Origin: Burkholderia multivorans ATCC BAA-247
GTDB lineage: Bacteria; Pseudomonadota; Gammaproteobacteria; Burkholderiales; Burkholderiaceae
Direction of reading: 5' to 3'
Assembly (NCBI RefSeq): GCF_000959525.1
Contig: NZ_CP009832.1
Coordinates: 372,001 to 436,000, forward strand
DNA: 64,000 nucleotides
The position numbers were made by a program, and so were the translations under genes. The notes under the pieces are model-generated. The model did not search any database and was not told the DNA's origin. It worked only from the letters and a program-made list of their open reading frames with translations. This document shows, piece by piece, positions 48,272 through 58,573 of this stretch (position 1 is its first letter; every line of letters begins with the position of its first letter).

Positions 48272-49099
48272 ATGGCAATCGTGAAAGTTAAACCGACCTC
48301 GCCGGGCCGCCGCGCGATGGTCAAGGTGGTCAACAAGGACCTGCACAAGGGCAAGCCGCACGCGGCACTGCTCGACACGCAGAGCTCCAAGGCTGGCCGC
48401 AACAACAACGGTCGCATCACGACGCGTCACCAGGGCGGTGGTCACAAGCACCACTACCGCGTGATCGATTTCCGTCGCACGAAGGACGGCATTCCGGCGA
48501 AGGTCGAGCGTCTCGAGTACGACCCGAACCGCAGCGCGAACATCGCGCTGGTGCTGTACGCCGACGGCGAGCGCCGCTACATCATCGCGCCGAAGGGCGT
48601 GACGGTTGGCCAGCAGCTCATGTCGGGTTCGGAAGCGCCGATCCGTGCAGGCAACACGCTGCCGATCCGCAACATCCCGGTCGGTACGACGATCCACTGC
48701 ATCGAGATGCTGCCGGGCAAGGGCGCGCAAATGGCGCGTTCGGCCGGTACGTCGGCCATGCTGCTCGCACGCGAAGGCGTGTACGCGCAGGTCCGTCTGC
48801 GTTCGGGCGAAATCCGCCGCGTGCACATCGAATGCCGTGCGACGATCGGTGAAGTCGGCAACGAAGAGCACAGCCTGCGCCAGATCGGCAAGGCCGGTGC
48901 GAACCGCTGGCGCGGTATCCGCCCGACGGTGCGTGGCGTGGCAATGAACCCGATCGACCACCCGCACGGTGGTGGTGAAGGCCGTACCGCTGCGGGCCGC
49001 GACCCGGTGAGCCCGTGGGGCACGCCGACGAAGGGCTTCCGTACGCGTCGCAACAAGCGCACGACGACGATGATCGTCCAGCGCCGTCACAAGCGTTAA
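48272..49099 (+). CDS. rplB: 50S ribosomal protein L2
   Basis: 275 residues. It supports subunit joining and the peptidyl-transferase centre. [14 protein letters not shown] is the conserved start at 48272, two bases past the rplW stop. The [14 protein letters not shown] motif with the critical histidine is intact. Confidence 0.97.
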   Translation: MAIVKVKPTSPGRRAMVKVVNKDLHKGKPHAALLDTQSSKAGRNNNGRITTRHQGGGHKHHYRVIDFRRTKDGIPAKVERLEYDPNRSANIALVLYADGERRYIIAPKGVTVGQQLMSGSEAPIRAGNTLPIRNIPVGTTIHCIEMLPGKGAQMARSAGTSAMLLAREGVYAQVRLRSGEIRRVHIECRATIGEVGNEEHSLRQIGKAGANRWRGIRPTVRGVAMNPIDHPHGGGEGRTAAGRDPVSPWGTPTKGFRTRRNKRTTTMIVQRRHKR

Positions 49100-49109
49100 G
49101 GAGTAGGCA

Positions 49110-49385
49110 ATGGCACGTTCTGTTAAAAAAGGTCCGTTCTGCGACGCCCATTTGCTGAAGAAAGTTGAGGCGGCTGCAGCTTCGCGCGACAAGAAGCCGA
49201 TCAAGACCTGGTCGCGTCGCTCGACGATCCTCCCGGATTTCATCGGCCTGACGATCGCCGTTCACAACGGCCGTCAACACGTTCCGGTGTACATCTCGGA
49301 AAACATGGTCGGCCACAAGCTTGGCGAGTTCGCACTGACCCGTACGTTCAAGGGTCACGCGGCCGACAAGAAGGCCAAGAAATAA
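49110..49385 (+). CDS. rpsS: 30S ribosomal protein S19
   Basis: 91 residues. It is in the 30S head, with S13 at the A-site bridge. It starts [15 protein letters not shown] and contains the [19 protein letters not shown] signature. Tight spacing on both sides. Confidence 0.97.
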
Positions 49386-49397
49386 GGGGCTATCAAG

Positions 49398-49727
49398 ATG
49401 GAAGTGAAAGCAATTCATCGCGGTGCCCGCATCTCGGCGCAAAAGACGCGCCTTGTGGCTGACCAGATCCGCGGTTTGCCGGTCGACAAGGCGCTGAACG
49501 TTCTGACGTTCTCGCCGAAGAAAGCGGCTGGCATCGTGAAGAAGGTCGTGCTGTCGGCGATCGCGAATGCGGAGCACAACGAAGGCGCCGATATCGACGA
49601 GCTGAAGATCAAGAGCATCTACGTCGACAAGGCTGCATCGCTCAAGCGTTTCACCGCGCGCGCCAAGGGCCGCGGTAACCGCATCGAGAAGCAATCCTGT
49701 CACATCACTGTGACGGTCGGGAATTAA
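49398..49727 (+). CDS. rplV: 50S ribosomal protein L22
   Basis: 109 residues. Its long beta-hairpin (about 80-100, with [19 protein letters not shown]) lines the exit tunnel where macrolides act. No insertion or deletion is obvious. Confidence 0.97.
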
Positions 49728-49738
49728 GGAGCCATACG

Positions 49739-50539
49739 ATGGGACAGAAAATTCATCCGACTGGCTTCCGCCTGGCTGTCAGCCGCAATTGGGCTTCGCG
49801 TTGGTACGCGAACAACAACAATTTCGCGGCGATGCTGCAGGAAGACATCGGTGTTCGTGAGTATCTGAAGAAGAAGCTGAAGAACGCTTCGGTCGGTCGC
49901 GTCGTCATCGAGCGTCCGGCAAAGAACGCGCGCATCACGATTTTCAGCTCGCGTCCGGGCGTCGTCATCGGCAAGAAGGGTGAGGATATCGAACTGCTGA
50001 AGACGGAACTGCAACGCCGCATGGGCGTTCCGGTTCACGTCAACATCGAAGAGATCCGCAAGCCGGAAACCGATGCGCAGCTGATCGCCGACTCCATCAC
50101 GCAGCAGCTCGAGCGCCGGATCATGTTCCGGCGCGCGATGAAGCGTGCGATGCAGAACGCGATGCGTCTGGGTGCCCAGGGCATCAAGATCATGAGCGCA
50201 GGCCGTCTGAACGGTATCGAAATCGCGCGTACGGAGTGGTATCGCGAAGGTCGCGTGCCGCTGCATACGCTGCGTGCCGATATCGACTACGCGACTTCGG
50301 AAGCGAAGACGACCTACGGGATCATCGGCGTCAAGGTGTGGGTGTACAAGGGCGATACCCTTGGCCGCAACGACGCGCCGGTGGTGGAAGAAGTAGCCGA
50401 AGACAAGCGTCCGCGTCGCAATGCGCGTCCGGGCGACCGTCGTCCGCGCCGTGACGGCGAAGGCGGCGCTCCGGGTGCTCGTCGTGGCGCACCGCGCCGT
50501 GGCGCCGGCAAGCCGGAAGACGGCAAGACTGGAGAATAA
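49739..50539 (+). CDS. rpsC: 30S ribosomal protein S3, with long basic C-terminal tail
   Basis: 266 residues, against 233 in E. coli. The KH domain loop GKKG is at 78-81. Residues 217-266 form a low-complexity Arg/Pro/Gly/Asp tail that is longer than in enterobacteria. S3 lies at the mRNA entry channel and helps unwind mRNA. rplP follows by 2 bases. Confidence 0.97.
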   Translation: MGQKIHPTGFRLAVSRNWASRWYANNNNFAAMLQEDIGVREYLKKKLKNASVGRVVIERPAKNARITIFSSRPGVVIGKKGEDIELLKTELQRRMGVPVHVNIEEIRKPETDAQLIADSITQQLERRIMFRRAMKRAMQNAMRLGAQGIKIMSAGRLNGIEIARTEWYREGRVPLHTLRADIDYATSEAKTTYGIIGVKVWVYKGDTLGRNDAPVVEEVAEDKRPRRNARPGDRRPRRDGEGGAPGARRGAPRRGAGKPEDGKTGE

Positions 50540-50541
50540 CG

Positions 50542-50958
50542 ATGCTGCAACCGAAACGCAGGAAGTATCGCAAAGAGCAGAAGGGTCGTAACACCGGCAA
50601 GGCGACGCGCGGCAACGCGGTGTCGTTCGGTGAATTCGGCCTGAAGGCGATCGGTCGCGGCCGTTTGACCGCGCGTCAAATCGAAGCGGCGCGTCGTGCC
50701 ATGACGCGTCACATCAAGCGTGGCGGCCGCATCTGGATTCGCATTTTCCCGGACAAGCCGATTTCGCAGAAGCCGGCCGAAGTACGTATGGGTAACGGTA
50801 AGGGTAACCCGGAGTACTACGTCGCCGAGATTCAGCCGGGCAAGATGCTGTACGAAATGGACGGCGTATCCGAAGAACTGGCGCGTGAGGCGTTCCGTCT
50901 GGCTGCAGCGAAGCTGCCGATCCAGACCACGTTTATCGTTCGCCAGCTCGGCGCCTAA
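50542..50958 (+). CDS. rplP: 50S ribosomal protein L16
   Basis: 138 residues. It helps position A-site tRNA. Starts [19 protein letters not shown] and retains the [20 protein letters not shown] signature. Confidence 0.97.
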   Translation: MLQPKRRKYRKEQKGRNTGKATRGNAVSFGEFGLKAIGRGRLTARQIEAARRAMTRHIKRGGRIWIRIFPDKPISQKPAEVRMGNGKGNPEYYVAEIQPGKMLYEMDGVSEELAREAFRLAAAKLPIQTTFIVRQLGA

Positions 50959-50967
50959 GGAGAAAAC

Positions 50968-51162
50968 ATGAAGGCTTCCGAACTTCTCCAGAAAGACCAG
51001 GCCGCGCTCAACAAAGAGCTGGCGGACCTGCTGAAGGCGCAATTCGGCCTGCGCATGCAACTCGCGACCCAGCAGCTCACGAACACGAGCCAGCTGAAGA
51101 AGGTTCGTCGCGACATCGCACGTGTGCGGACCGTCATGACTCAGAAGGCGAACCAGAAATGA
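50968..51162 (+). CDS. rpmC: 50S ribosomal protein L29
   Basis: 64 residues, a two-helix protein at the tunnel exit. AGGAGAA precedes the ATG; the stop overlaps the rpsQ start by 4 bases. Confidence 0.96.
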
Positions 51163-51431
51163 ACGATAGCGTGAAAACCTCGCTGAAGCGGACGCTGATC
51201 GGTCGGGTCGTCAGCAACAAGATGGACAAGACCGTCACCGTGCTGGTCGAGCACCGCGTCAAGCACCCGATCTACGGCAAGTATGTCGTGCGTTCGAAGA
51301 AGTACCACGCGCACGATGAAGCGAACACCTACAACGAAGGCGATCTCGTCGAAATCCAGGAAACCCGTCCTGTTTCGAAGACGAAGGCCTGGGCGGTGGC
51401 GCGTCTCGTCGAGGCAGCCCGCGTTATCTAA
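51159..51431 (+). CDS. rpsQ: 30S ribosomal protein S17
   Basis: 90 residues, an early-assembly 16S binder. Signature [27 protein letters not shown] is intact. It ends the S10 part of the cluster; a 312-base gap with a promoter/hairpin follows. Confidence 0.97.
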
Positions 51432-51499
51432 GCGGGTCAGAGCAGTAGAGCAGTAACGGGCACTTCTCCACGAAGTGCTTGAAATCGCAAAGTTTTTGC

Positions 51500-51527
51500 T
51501 TGCGTGACCGGGATTATTTGTTATAAT
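51500..51527 (+). promoter_or_regulatory. Internal promoter of the spc cluster, before rplN
   Basis: TTGCGT (51500-51505) and a perfect TATAAT (51522-51527) are 16 bases apart. It lies in the rpsQ-rplN gap (51432-51743), which has no gene, and gives a leader of about 210 bases. Confidence 0.8.
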
Positions 51528-51534
51528 CCCGGTC
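51506..51534 (+). repeat. 12-bp perfect inverted repeat overlapping the rplN promoter
   Basis: GACCGGGATTAT and ATAATCCCGGTC flank a TTTGT loop; the right arm contains most of the -10 box. In a transcript from upstream it forms a strong hairpin followed by TTCCCTCTTT, a possible weak terminator. Confidence 0.85.
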
Positions 51535-51743
51535 TTCCCTCTTTATGGGAGCCCCGTCGCGGGCGAAGTTGGTGGGGGAAGCGGACAGGCGCCAGCCTGC
51601 TCCGAAAGATTCACCGAATTGCGATGGCGGGTTTCGTTTGCCGTCGCTGCTGTTCCAACCCAAGCAGCCGATCGGCTGACGGGACCAAGACTGACCGTAT
51701 GCATCATGGTGGTGCATCCGGATTAAGTTGGGAAAGACAAACC

Positions 51744-52112
51744 ATGATCCAGACCGAATCTCGGCTTGAAGTAGCCGACAACACGGGTGCGCGTGAAGTC
51801 ATGTGCATCAAGGTGCTCGGCGGCTCGAAGCGTCGTTATGCCAGCATTGGCGACATCATCAAGGTGAGCGTCAAAGAGGCAACGCCGCGCGGGCGTGTGA
51901 AGAAAGGCGAAATCTACAACGCCGTGGTGGTCCGCACCGCCAAGGGCGTGCGCCGTCAAGACGGCTCGCTGATCAAGTTCGACGGCAACGCCGCTGTGCT
52001 TTTGAATAACAAGCTCGAGCCGATCGGCACCCGCATTTTCGGGCCGGTGACGCGTGAGCTGCGTAGCGAACGATTCATGAAGATCGTCTCGCTGGCGCCG
52101 GAAGTGCTGTAA
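51744..52112 (+). CDS. rplN: 50S ribosomal protein L14
   Basis: 122 residues, part of the intersubunit bridge and the RsfS silencing site. [19 protein letters not shown] is the conserved start at 51744; the open frame upstream is leader. First gene of the spc part. Confidence 0.97.
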   Translation: MIQTESRLEVADNTGAREVMCIKVLGGSKRRYASIGDIIKVSVKEATPRGRVKKGEIYNAVVVRTAKGVRRQDGSLIKFDGNAAVLLNNKLEPIGTRIFGPVTRELRSERFMKIVSLAPEVL

Positions 52113-52121
52113 GGAGTCGCG

Positions 52122-52430
52122 ATGAACAAGATTCGCAAGGGTGACGAAGTCATCGTCATCGCAGGCAAGGACAAGGGCAAGCGCGGTGTCGTGCTGGCAG
52201 TCGCCGCCGACCGCGTGACGGTTGAAGGTATCAACCTCGTCAAGAAGCACGTGAAGCCGAACCCGATGAAGGGTACGACGGGTGGTGTGGAAGCGAAGAC
52301 GATGCCCCTCCACATTTCGAACGTCGCGGTTGTCGACGCGAACGGCAAGGCGTCGCGTGTCGGCATCAAGGTCGAGGAAGGCAAGAAGGTTCGCTTCCTG
52401 AAGACGACCGGTGCCGTACTGAGCGCCTGA
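52122..52430 (+). CDS. rplX: 50S ribosomal protein L24
   Basis: 102 residues, an assembly initiator. The KOW motif [19 protein letters not shown] lies at residues 5-23. AAGGAG precedes the ATG. Confidence 0.97.
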
Positions 52431-52446
52431 CGCAGCGGAGTAAAAA

Positions 52447-52986
52447 ATGGCTCGTTTGCAAGAGTTTTACAAAGAAAAGGTTGTGCCCGGCCTGATCGAG
52501 AAGTTCGGTTACAAGTCGGTCATGGAAGTGCCGCGCATCACCAAGATCACGCTGAACATGGGTCTTGGCGAAGCCGTCGCGGACAAGAAGATCATCGAGA
52601 ACGCCGTTGGCGACCTCACGAAGATCGCCGGCCAGAAGCCGGTCGTCACGAAGGCTCGCAAGGCAATCGCAGGTTTCAAGATCCGCCAGGGTTACCCGAT
52701 CGGCGCGATGGTGACGCTGCGTGGCCGTGCGATGTACGAATTCCTCGACCGTCTGGTGACGGTTGCGCTGCCGCGCGTGCGTGACTTCCGCGGCGTGTCG
52801 GGTCGTGCATTCGATGGCCGTGGCAACTACAACATCGGTGTGAAAGAGCAGATCATTTTCCCCGAAATCGATTACGACAAGATCGACGCGCTGCGTGGGC
52901 TGAACATCAGCATCACGACGACCGCGAAGACCGACGACGAAGCAAAGGCGCTGCTCGCCAGCTTCAAGTTCCCGTTCAGAAACTGA
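52447..52986 (+). CDS. rplE: 50S ribosomal protein L5
   Basis: 179 residues. It binds 5S rRNA. Signatures: [15 protein letters not shown] and [16 protein letters not shown] near the end. Confidence 0.97.
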   Translation: MARLQEFYKEKVVPGLIEKFGYKSVMEVPRITKITLNMGLGEAVADKKIIENAVGDLTKIAGQKPVVTKARKAIAGFKIRQGYPIGAMVTLRGRAMYEFLDRLVTVALPRVRDFRGVSGRAFDGRGNYNIGVKEQIIFPEIDYDKIDALRGLNISITTTAKTDDEAKALLASFKFPFRN

Positions 52987-52993
52987 GGTTACC

Positions 52994-53299
52994 GTGGCTA
53001 AACTGGCACTGATCGAACGTGAAAAGAAGCGCGCCCGCCTGGTCGCGAAGTTCGCAGCAAAGCGCGAAGCGCTGAAGGCGATCATCGAAGACCAAAGCAA
53101 GTCGGAAGAAGAGCGCTACGAAGCACGCCTTGAGCTGCAGCAACTGCCCCGCAACGCAAACCCGACCCGCCAGCGCAACCGCTGCGCGATCACGGGCCGT
53201 CCGCGTGGCACGTTCCGCAAATTCGGCCTCGCGCGCAACAAGATTCGTGAAATCGCATTCCGTGGCGAGATTCCTGGCCTGACCAAGGCGAGCTGGTAA
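52994..53299 (+). CDS. rpsN: 30S ribosomal protein S14, zinc-free long form
   Basis: 101 residues with GTG start (AACTGAGG upstream). The short zinc form would have two CxxC pairs; here only one cysteine appears in the [12 protein letters not shown] region, so this is the zinc-independent type. Confidence 0.96.
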   Translation: MAKLALIEREKKRARLVAKFAAKREALKAIIEDQSKSEEERYEARLELQQLPRNANPTRQRNRCAITGRPRGTFRKFGLARNKIREIAFRGEIPGLTKASW

Positions 53300-53313
53300 T
53301 AGGAGAAACGTAA

Positions 53314-53709
53314 ATGAGCATGAGTGATCCTATCGCCGATATGCTGACTCGCATCCGCAACGCGCAGATGGTCGAGAAGGTATCGGTCGCGATGCCCTCG
53401 TCGAAGGTCAAGGTTGCAATCGCACAAGTCCTGAAGGACGAAGGTTATATCGACGATTTCGCGGTGAAGACCGAAGGCGCGAAGGCTGAGCTGAACATCG
53501 CGCTGAAGTACTACGCGGGCCGTCCGGTGATCGAGCGCCTCGAGCGCGTGTCGAAGCCGGGTCTGCGCGTGTACCGCGGCCGTAACGAGATTCCGCAGGT
53601 CATGAATGGCCTCGGTGTGGCTATCGTGTCGACGCCGAAGGGCGTGATGACCGACCGCAAGGCGCGCGCAACGGGCGTCGGCGGCGAAGTCATCTGCTAC
53701 GTCGCTTAA
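53314..53709 (+). CDS. rpsH: 30S ribosomal protein S8
   Basis: 131 residues. A central 16S binder and, in E. coli, the repressor of the spc operon. The C-terminal [22 protein letters not shown] is typical. Confidence 0.97.
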   Translation: MSMSDPIADMLTRIRNAQMVEKVSVAMPSSKVKVAIAQVLKDEGYIDDFAVKTEGAKAELNIALKYYAGRPVIERLERVSKPGLRVYRGRNEIPQVMNGLGVAIVSTPKGVMTDRKARATGVGGEVICYVA

Positions 53710-53727
53710 AGCCGAGGAGAGAGAAAC

Positions 53728-54258
53728 ATGTCTCGAGTAGGTAAGAGCCCGATCGCGCTGCAAGGCGCGGAAGTCAAGCTGGCCGACGGCGTCATCACCG
53801 TCAAGGGCCCGCTGGGCACGATCACGCAAGCGGTGAACCCGCTCGTGAAGGTGGCGAACAACGACGGCACGCTGAACCTGGCGCCGGCCGACGAAAGCCG
53901 CGAAGCAAATGCACTGTCGGGCACGATGCGCGCGATCATCGCGAATGCCGTGCACGGCGTGACCAAGGGTTTCGAGCGCAAGCTGACGCTGGTTGGCGTC
54001 GGCTACCGTGCGCAAGCGCAAGGCGACAAGCTGAACCTGTCGCTGGGTTTCTCGCACCCGGTGGTGCACCAGATGCCGGAAGGCGTCAAGGCTGAAACCC
54101 CGACGCAAACCGAAATCGTGATCAAGGGGATCGACAAGCAGAAAGTCGGCCAAGTGGCTGCGGAAGTCCGCGGCTACCGTCCGCCTGAGCCCTACAAGGG
54201 CAAGGGCGTGCGCTATGCCGACGAGGTTGTGATCCTCAAAGAAACGAAGAAGAAGTAA
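53728..54258 (+). CDS. rplF: 50S ribosomal protein L6
   Basis: 176 residues, two related domains near the factor-binding site. The C-terminal motif [15 protein letters not shown] is intact. GAGGAGAG precedes the ATG. Confidence 0.97.
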   Translation: MSRVGKSPIALQGAEVKLADGVITVKGPLGTITQAVNPLVKVANNDGTLNLAPADESREANALSGTMRAIIANAVHGVTKGFERKLTLVGVGYRAQAQGDKLNLSLGFSHPVVHQMPEGVKAETPTQTEIVIKGIDKQKVGQVAAEVRGYRPPEPYKGKGVRYADEVVILKETKKK

Positions 54259-54270
54259 GGGTGCGCAATC

Positions 54271-54636
54271 ATGGATAAGACTCAATCTCGCCTGCGCCGC
54301 GCTCGCCAGACGCGTATCAAGATCGCTGAGCTGCAGGTCGCGCGTCTCGCCGTGCATCGCACGAACACGCACATCTACGCTCAGGTGTTCTCGCCGTGCG
54401 GCACCAAGGTGCTCGCTAGCGCGTCGACGCTGGAAGCTGAAGTGCGCGCCGAGCTCGCAGACAAGTCGGGCAAGGGTGGCAACGTCGCCGCCGCGACGCT
54501 GATCGGCAAGCGTATTGCCGAGAAGGCCAAGGCCGCCGGCATCGAATCCGTCGCCTTCGACCGCTCGGGCTTCCGCTACCACGGCCGCGTGAAGGCGCTG
54601 GCTGAGGCAGCTCGTGAAGCTGGGCTCAAGTTCTAA
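54271..54636 (+). CDS. rplR: 50S ribosomal protein L18
   Basis: 121 residues. It binds 5S rRNA with L5. [23 protein letters not shown] at the C-terminus is the family signature. Confidence 0.97.
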   Translation: MDKTQSRLRRARQTRIKIAELQVARLAVHRTNTHIYAQVFSPCGTKVLASASTLEAEVRAELADKSGKGGNVAAATLIGKRIAEKAKAAGIESVAFDRSGFRYHGRVKALAEAAREAGLKF

Positions 54637-54650
54637 GGAAGGAATTCGTC

Positions 54651-55169
54651 ATGGCAAAGATGCAAGCGAAAGTTCAGGCTGACGAGCGCGACGACGGCCT
54701 TCGCGAAAAGATGATTTCGGTCAACCGCGTGACCAAGGTCGTGAAGGGTGGCCGTATTCTCGGCTTCGCCGCACTGACCGTGGTAGGCGACGGTGATGGC
54801 CGCGTCGGTATGGGCAAGGGCAAGGCGAAGGAAGTGCCGGTCGCTGTCCAGAAGGCGATGGAGCAGGCTCGCCGCAACATGTTCAAGGTGCCGCTGAAGA
54901 ACGGCACGCTGCAGCACGAAGTGCACGGCAAGCACGGCGCATCGACGGTTCTCCTCGCTCCGGCGAAGGACGGTACCGGCGTGATCGCCGGCGGCCCGAT
55001 GCGCGCCGTGTTCGACGTGATGGGCGTTCAGAACGTCGTGGCCAAGAGCCACGGTTCGACGAACCCGTACAACCTCGTGCGTGCGACGCTGGACGGCCTG
55101 CGCAAGCAGTCGACCCCGGCAGACATCGCGGCGAAGCGCGGCAAGTCCGTCGAAGAAATTTTGGGCTAA
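54651..55169 (+). CDS. rpsE: 30S ribosomal protein S5
   Basis: 172 residues. It affects fidelity and mRNA entry. [20 protein letters not shown] is conserved, and the downstream [16 protein letters not shown] segment is intact. Confidence 0.97.
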   Translation: MAKMQAKVQADERDDGLREKMISVNRVTKVVKGGRILGFAALTVVGDGDGRVGMGKGKAKEVPVAVQKAMEQARRNMFKVPLKNGTLQHEVHGKHGASTVLLAPAKDGTGVIAGGPMRAVFDVMGVQNVVAKSHGSTNPYNLVRATLDGLRKQSTPADIAAKRGKSVEEILG

Positions 55170-55184
55170 GCCCGGGTGGTCACC

Positions 55185-55367
55185 ATGTCTGAAAAAACTG
55201 TCAAGGTTCAGCTCGTCAAGAGCCTGATCGGGACCCGCGAATCGCACCGCGCGACCGTGCGTGGCCTGGGCCTGCGCCGACTCAACTCGGTCAGCGAGCT
55301 TCAGGACACGCCGGCGGTCCGCGGCATGATCAACAAGGTCTCGTACCTCGTTAAGGTCATCGCGTAA
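55185..55367 (+). CDS. rpmD: 50S ribosomal protein L30
   Basis: 60 residues from the ATG at 55185 ([13 protein letters not shown]). A GTG three codons earlier is possible but is not the conserved start. Family motif [13 protein letters not shown] is present. Confidence 0.95.
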
Positions 55368-55393
55368 GCGGCCCTACGGATCAAGGAGTTGAT

Positions 55394-55828
55394 ATGGAAT
55401 TGAATAACCTGAAGCCGGCCGCTGGCGCCAAGCACGCCAAGCGTCGCGTCGGCCGCGGCATCGGTTCGGGCCTCGGCAAGACGGCTGGCCGTGGTCACAA
55501 GGGTCAGAAATCGCGTTCGGGCGGCTTCCACAAGGTCGGCTTCGAAGGCGGTCAGATGCCGCTGCAACGTCGTCTGCCGAAGCGCGGCTTCACGTCGCTG
55601 ACGAAGGAATTCGTCGGTGAAGTGCGTCTGGGCGACCTCGAGAAGCTGCCGGTCGATGAAATCGATCTGCTCGCACTGAAGCAAGCCGGCCTGGTCGGCG
55701 AGCTGACGAAGAGCGCGAAGATCATCGCCACGGGCGAACTGAAGCGCAAGATCGTCGTGAAGGGTCTCGGCGCCACGAAGAGTGCGCGCGCTGCGATCGA
55801 AGCGGCTGGCGGTTCGTTCGCCGAGTGA
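55394..55828 (+). CDS. rplO: 50S ribosomal protein L15
   Basis: 144 residues. Starts [20 protein letters not shown] with the [17 protein letters not shown] loop. AAGGAG lies before the ATG. secY follows 42 bases later. Confidence 0.97.
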   Translation: MELNNLKPAAGAKHAKRRVGRGIGSGLGKTAGRGHKGQKSRSGGFHKVGFEGGQMPLQRRLPKRGFTSLTKEFVGEVRLGDLEKLPVDEIDLLALKQAGLVGELTKSAKIIATGELKRKIVVKGLGATKSARAAIEAAGGSFAE

Positions 55829-55870
55829 CACGCGTAGCGCGTCGTCACTTGCATTCATCGGAGAAGGTAC

Positions 55871-57220
55871 TTGGCTAACAGCCCGAGTCTTGCAAAACCC
55901 GGTCGAAGCACGGCGAAATTCGGCGATCTGCGCCGGCGAGCGATGTTCCTGCTCCTGGCGCTGATCGTCTATCGCATCGGCGCGCACATCCCCGTGCCGG
56001 GCATCGATCCGGATCAACTGGCGAAGCTGTTCCAGAGTCAGGCGGGCGGCATCCTGGGCATGTTCAACATGTTCTCGGGCGGCGCGCTGTCGCGTTTCAC
56101 GATCTTCGCGCTGGGGATCATGCCGTACATCTCGGCGTCGATCATCATGCAGCTGCTGGCGATCGTGTCGCCGCAGCTTGAGGCGCTGAAGAAGGAAGGG
56201 CAGGCGGGGCAACGGAAGATCACGCAGTACACGCGGTATTTCACCGTGGTGCTCGCGACCTTCCAGGCGTTCGGTATCGCGGCTGCGCTGGAAAACCAGC
56301 CGGGCCTCGTGATCGACCCCGGCATGCTGTTCCGGCTGACGACGGTCGTGACGCTGGTCACCGGTACGATGTTCCTGATGTGGCTCGGCGAGCAGATCAC
56401 CGAGCGCGGTCTGGGCAACGGTATCTCGATCATCATCTTCGGCGGGATTGCAGCAGGGTTCCCGAATGCCGTGGGCGGTCTGTTCGAGCTGGTGCGCACG
56501 GGTTCGATGAGCATCATTTCGGCGATCATCATCGTCGTTCTGATTGCCGCGGTGACTTACCTGGTCGTGTTCATCGAACGCGGTCAGCGCAAGATCCTCG
56601 TGAACTACGCGAAGCGTCAGGTCGGCAACAAGATCTACGGCGGGCAGTCGTCGCACCTGCCGCTGAAGCTGAACATGTCGGGTGTGATTCCGCCGATCTT
56701 CGCGTCGTCGATCATCCTGTTCCCGGCCACGATTCTCGGCTGGTTCAGCACGGGTCAGCCGTCGGGAAGCTGGATCTCCAACACGTTGCATAACGTCGCG
56801 GAGGCGCTGAAGCCGGGCCAGCCGGTCTATGTGCTGCTGTACACGCTGGCGATCGTGTTTTTCTGCTTCTTCTACACCGCACTGGTGTTCAACAGCAGGG
56901 AAACCGCGGACAACCTGAAGAAGAGCGGCGCGTTCGTGCCGGGCATCCGTCCGGGCGACCAGACCGCGCGATATATCGACCGCATCCTCACGCGTCTGAC
57001 GCTGGCCGGTGCGATCTATATCGTCTTCGTGTGTCTGCTGCCGGAATTTCTGGTGCTGCGCTGGAACGTGCCGTTTTATTTTGGTGGAACGTCGCTGCTG
57101 ATCATTGTCGTCGTCACGATGGACTTCATGGCGCAGGTGCAGTCGTACGTTATGTCGCAACAGTATGAGTCGCTGCTCAAGAAGGCCAACTTCAAGGGCG
57201 GCAACATCCCAATGCGTTAA
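55871..57220 (+). CDS. secY: Preprotein translocase channel subunit SecY
   Basis: 449 residues and about ten membrane segments. It forms the protein-conducting channel with SecE and SecG. The start is a TTG at 55871 with GGAGAAGG just upstream, giving [13 protein letters not shown]; the next ATG lies inside the first membrane region, so TTG is the credible start. Cytoplasmic loop [16 protein letters not shown] is conserved. infA starts 7 bases after the stop. Confidence 0.96.
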   Translation: MANSPSLAKPGRSTAKFGDLRRRAMFLLLALIVYRIGAHIPVPGIDPDQLAKLFQSQAGGILGMFNMFSGGALSRFTIFALGIMPYISASIIMQLLAIVSPQLEALKKEGQAGQRKITQYTRYFTVVLATFQAFGIAAALENQPGLVIDPGMLFRLTTVVTLVTGTMFLMWLGEQITERGLGNGISIIIFGGIAAGFPNAVGGLFELVRTGSMSIISAIIIVVLIAAVTYLVVFIERGQRKILVNYAKRQVGNKIYGGQSSHLPLKLNMSGVIPPIFASSIILFPATILGWFSTGQPSGSWISNTLHNVAEALKPGQPVYVLLYTLAIVFFCFFYTALVFNSRETADNLKKSGAFVPGIRPGDQTARYIDRILTRLTLAGAIYIVFVCLLPEFLVLRWNVPFYFGGTSLLIIVVVTMDFMAQVQSYVMSQQYESLLKKANFKGGNIPMR

Positions 57221-57227
57221 AAGGACT

Positions 57228-57446
57228 ATGGCCAAAGACGATGTAATCCAGATGCAGGGTGAGGTGATCGAAAACCTCCCGAATGCGACCTTCCGCGTGA
57301 AGCTGGAAAACGGCCATGTCGTGTTGGGGCATATCTCCGGAAAGATGCGGATGCACTACATCCGCATCCTTCCGGGCGACAAGGTGACGGTTGAATTGAC
57401 GCCTTACGATCTGTCTCGTGCGCGGATCGTGTTCCGGGCGAAGTGA
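57228..57446 (+). CDS. infA: Translation initiation factor IF-1
   Basis: 72 residues, one OB fold that blocks the A site during initiation. [20 protein letters not shown] is the conserved start; the frame continues upstream only as secY shadow. AAAAGGA precedes the ATG. Confidence 0.97.
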   Translation: MAKDDVIQMQGEVIENLPNATFRVKLENGHVVLGHISGKMRMHYIRILPGDKVTVELTPYDLSRARIVFRAK

Positions 57447-57467
57447 TTTGGAAAAAAGGGTATTATC

Positions 57468-57584
57468 ATGAAAGTGATGGCATCGGTTAAGCGCATTTGC
57501 CGCAATTGCAAGATCATCAAGCGCAAAGGCGTCGTTCGCGTGATCTGCAGCTCGGATCCGCGCCACAAGCAGCGCCAAGGCTGA
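57468..57584 (+). CDS. rpmJ: 50S ribosomal protein L36, zinc-binding form
   Basis: 38 residues ([20 protein letters not shown] start). Cys11, Cys14, Cys27 and a histidine near 32 form the zinc-ribbon, so this is the C+ form. It sits between infA and rpsM, the normal place. Confidence 0.95.
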
Positions 57585-57622
57585 CCGCGCGTTTGTTTGC
57601 GCTTTTTGTTTGAGGAAAAACA

Positions 57623-57988
57623 ATGGCTCGTATCGCAGGGGTTAACATCCCGAATCACCAGCATACCGAGATCGGCCTGACGGCAATCTTCGGTATCGGC
57701 CGCACCCGTTCGCGCAGCATCTGCGTGGCAGCTGGCGTCGATTTTTCGAAGAAGGTCAAGGATCTGACCGACGCAGACTTGGAAAAGCTGCGTGAAGAAG
57801 TGGGCAAGTTTGTCGTCGAAGGCGATCTGCGCCGTGAAGTGACGATGAACATCAAGCGCCTGATGGATCTCGGTTGCTACCGTGGCGTTCGTCATCGCAA
57901 GGGCCTGCCGATGCGCGGTCAGCGTACGCGTACGAACGCACGTACCCGCAAGGGTCCGCGTCGTGCAGCGCAAGCGCTGAAGAAGTAA
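57623..57988 (+). CDS. rpsM: 30S ribosomal protein S13
   Basis: 121 residues. Head protein contacting P-site tRNA and the 50[21 protein letters not shown] and the C-terminal [19 protein letters not shown] tail are conserved. First gene of the alpha part. Confidence 0.97.
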   Translation: MARIAGVNIPNHQHTEIGLTAIFGIGRTRSRSICVAAGVDFSKKVKDLTDADLEKLREEVGKFVVEGDLRREVTMNIKRLMDLGCYRGVRHRKGLPMRGQRTRTNARTRKGPRRAAQALKK

Positions 57989-58016
57989 GCGGAACTGACA
58001 GTTACAGGAAAACGTA

Positions 58017-58418
58017 ATGGCTAAGGCTTCGAACACCGCGGCGCAACGCGTTCGCAAGAAGGTTAAGAAGAACGTCGCTGAAGGCGTGGTTCACGTTCAC
58101 GCGTCGTTCAACAACACGATCATCACGATCACCGATCGCCAAGGCAACGCACTGGCATGGGCGACGTCGGGCGGTCAGGGCTTCAAGGGCTCGCGCAAAT
58201 CGACGCCGTTCGCTGCTCAGGTCGCAGCCGAGTCGGCTGGCCGCGTCGCGATGGAATACGGCGTGAAGAATCTGGAAGTGCGGATCAAGGGCCCGGGCCC
58301 GGGTCGCGAGTCGGCAGTGCGCGCGCTGCACGGCCTCGGCATCAAGATCACCGCGATTTCGGACGTCACCCCGATTCCGCACAACGGCTGCCGTCCGCCG
58401 AAGCGTCGTCGTATCTAA
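58017..58418 (+). CDS. rpsK: 30S ribosomal protein S11
   Basis: 133 residues. Platform protein near the mRNA exit. The end [18 protein letters not shown] is the family signature. A terminator-like hairpin follows. Confidence 0.97.
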
Positions 58419-58444
58419 GGATGTGCTGGCACGTTCGTGCTGGC

Positions 58445-58487
58445 GCATTGCCTGTCGCCGCGCCGCGTCGACGGGCGTTGCTTTTTT
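58445..58487 (+). terminator. Terminator-like hairpin between rpsK and rpsD
   Basis: A 13-base arm (58445-58457) pairs with 58469-58481, with one T-T mismatch and two G-T pairs, followed by six T. It should reduce, not block, read-through to rpsD. Confidence 0.65.
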
Positions 58488-58573
58488 GATTGACTAAGCC
58501 CACCGTTCGCCCCAAAGGGAGCGGACTAGCGCGGATTCCGATCCGCGTGACCGATTGATAAAAGGAATGCAAA

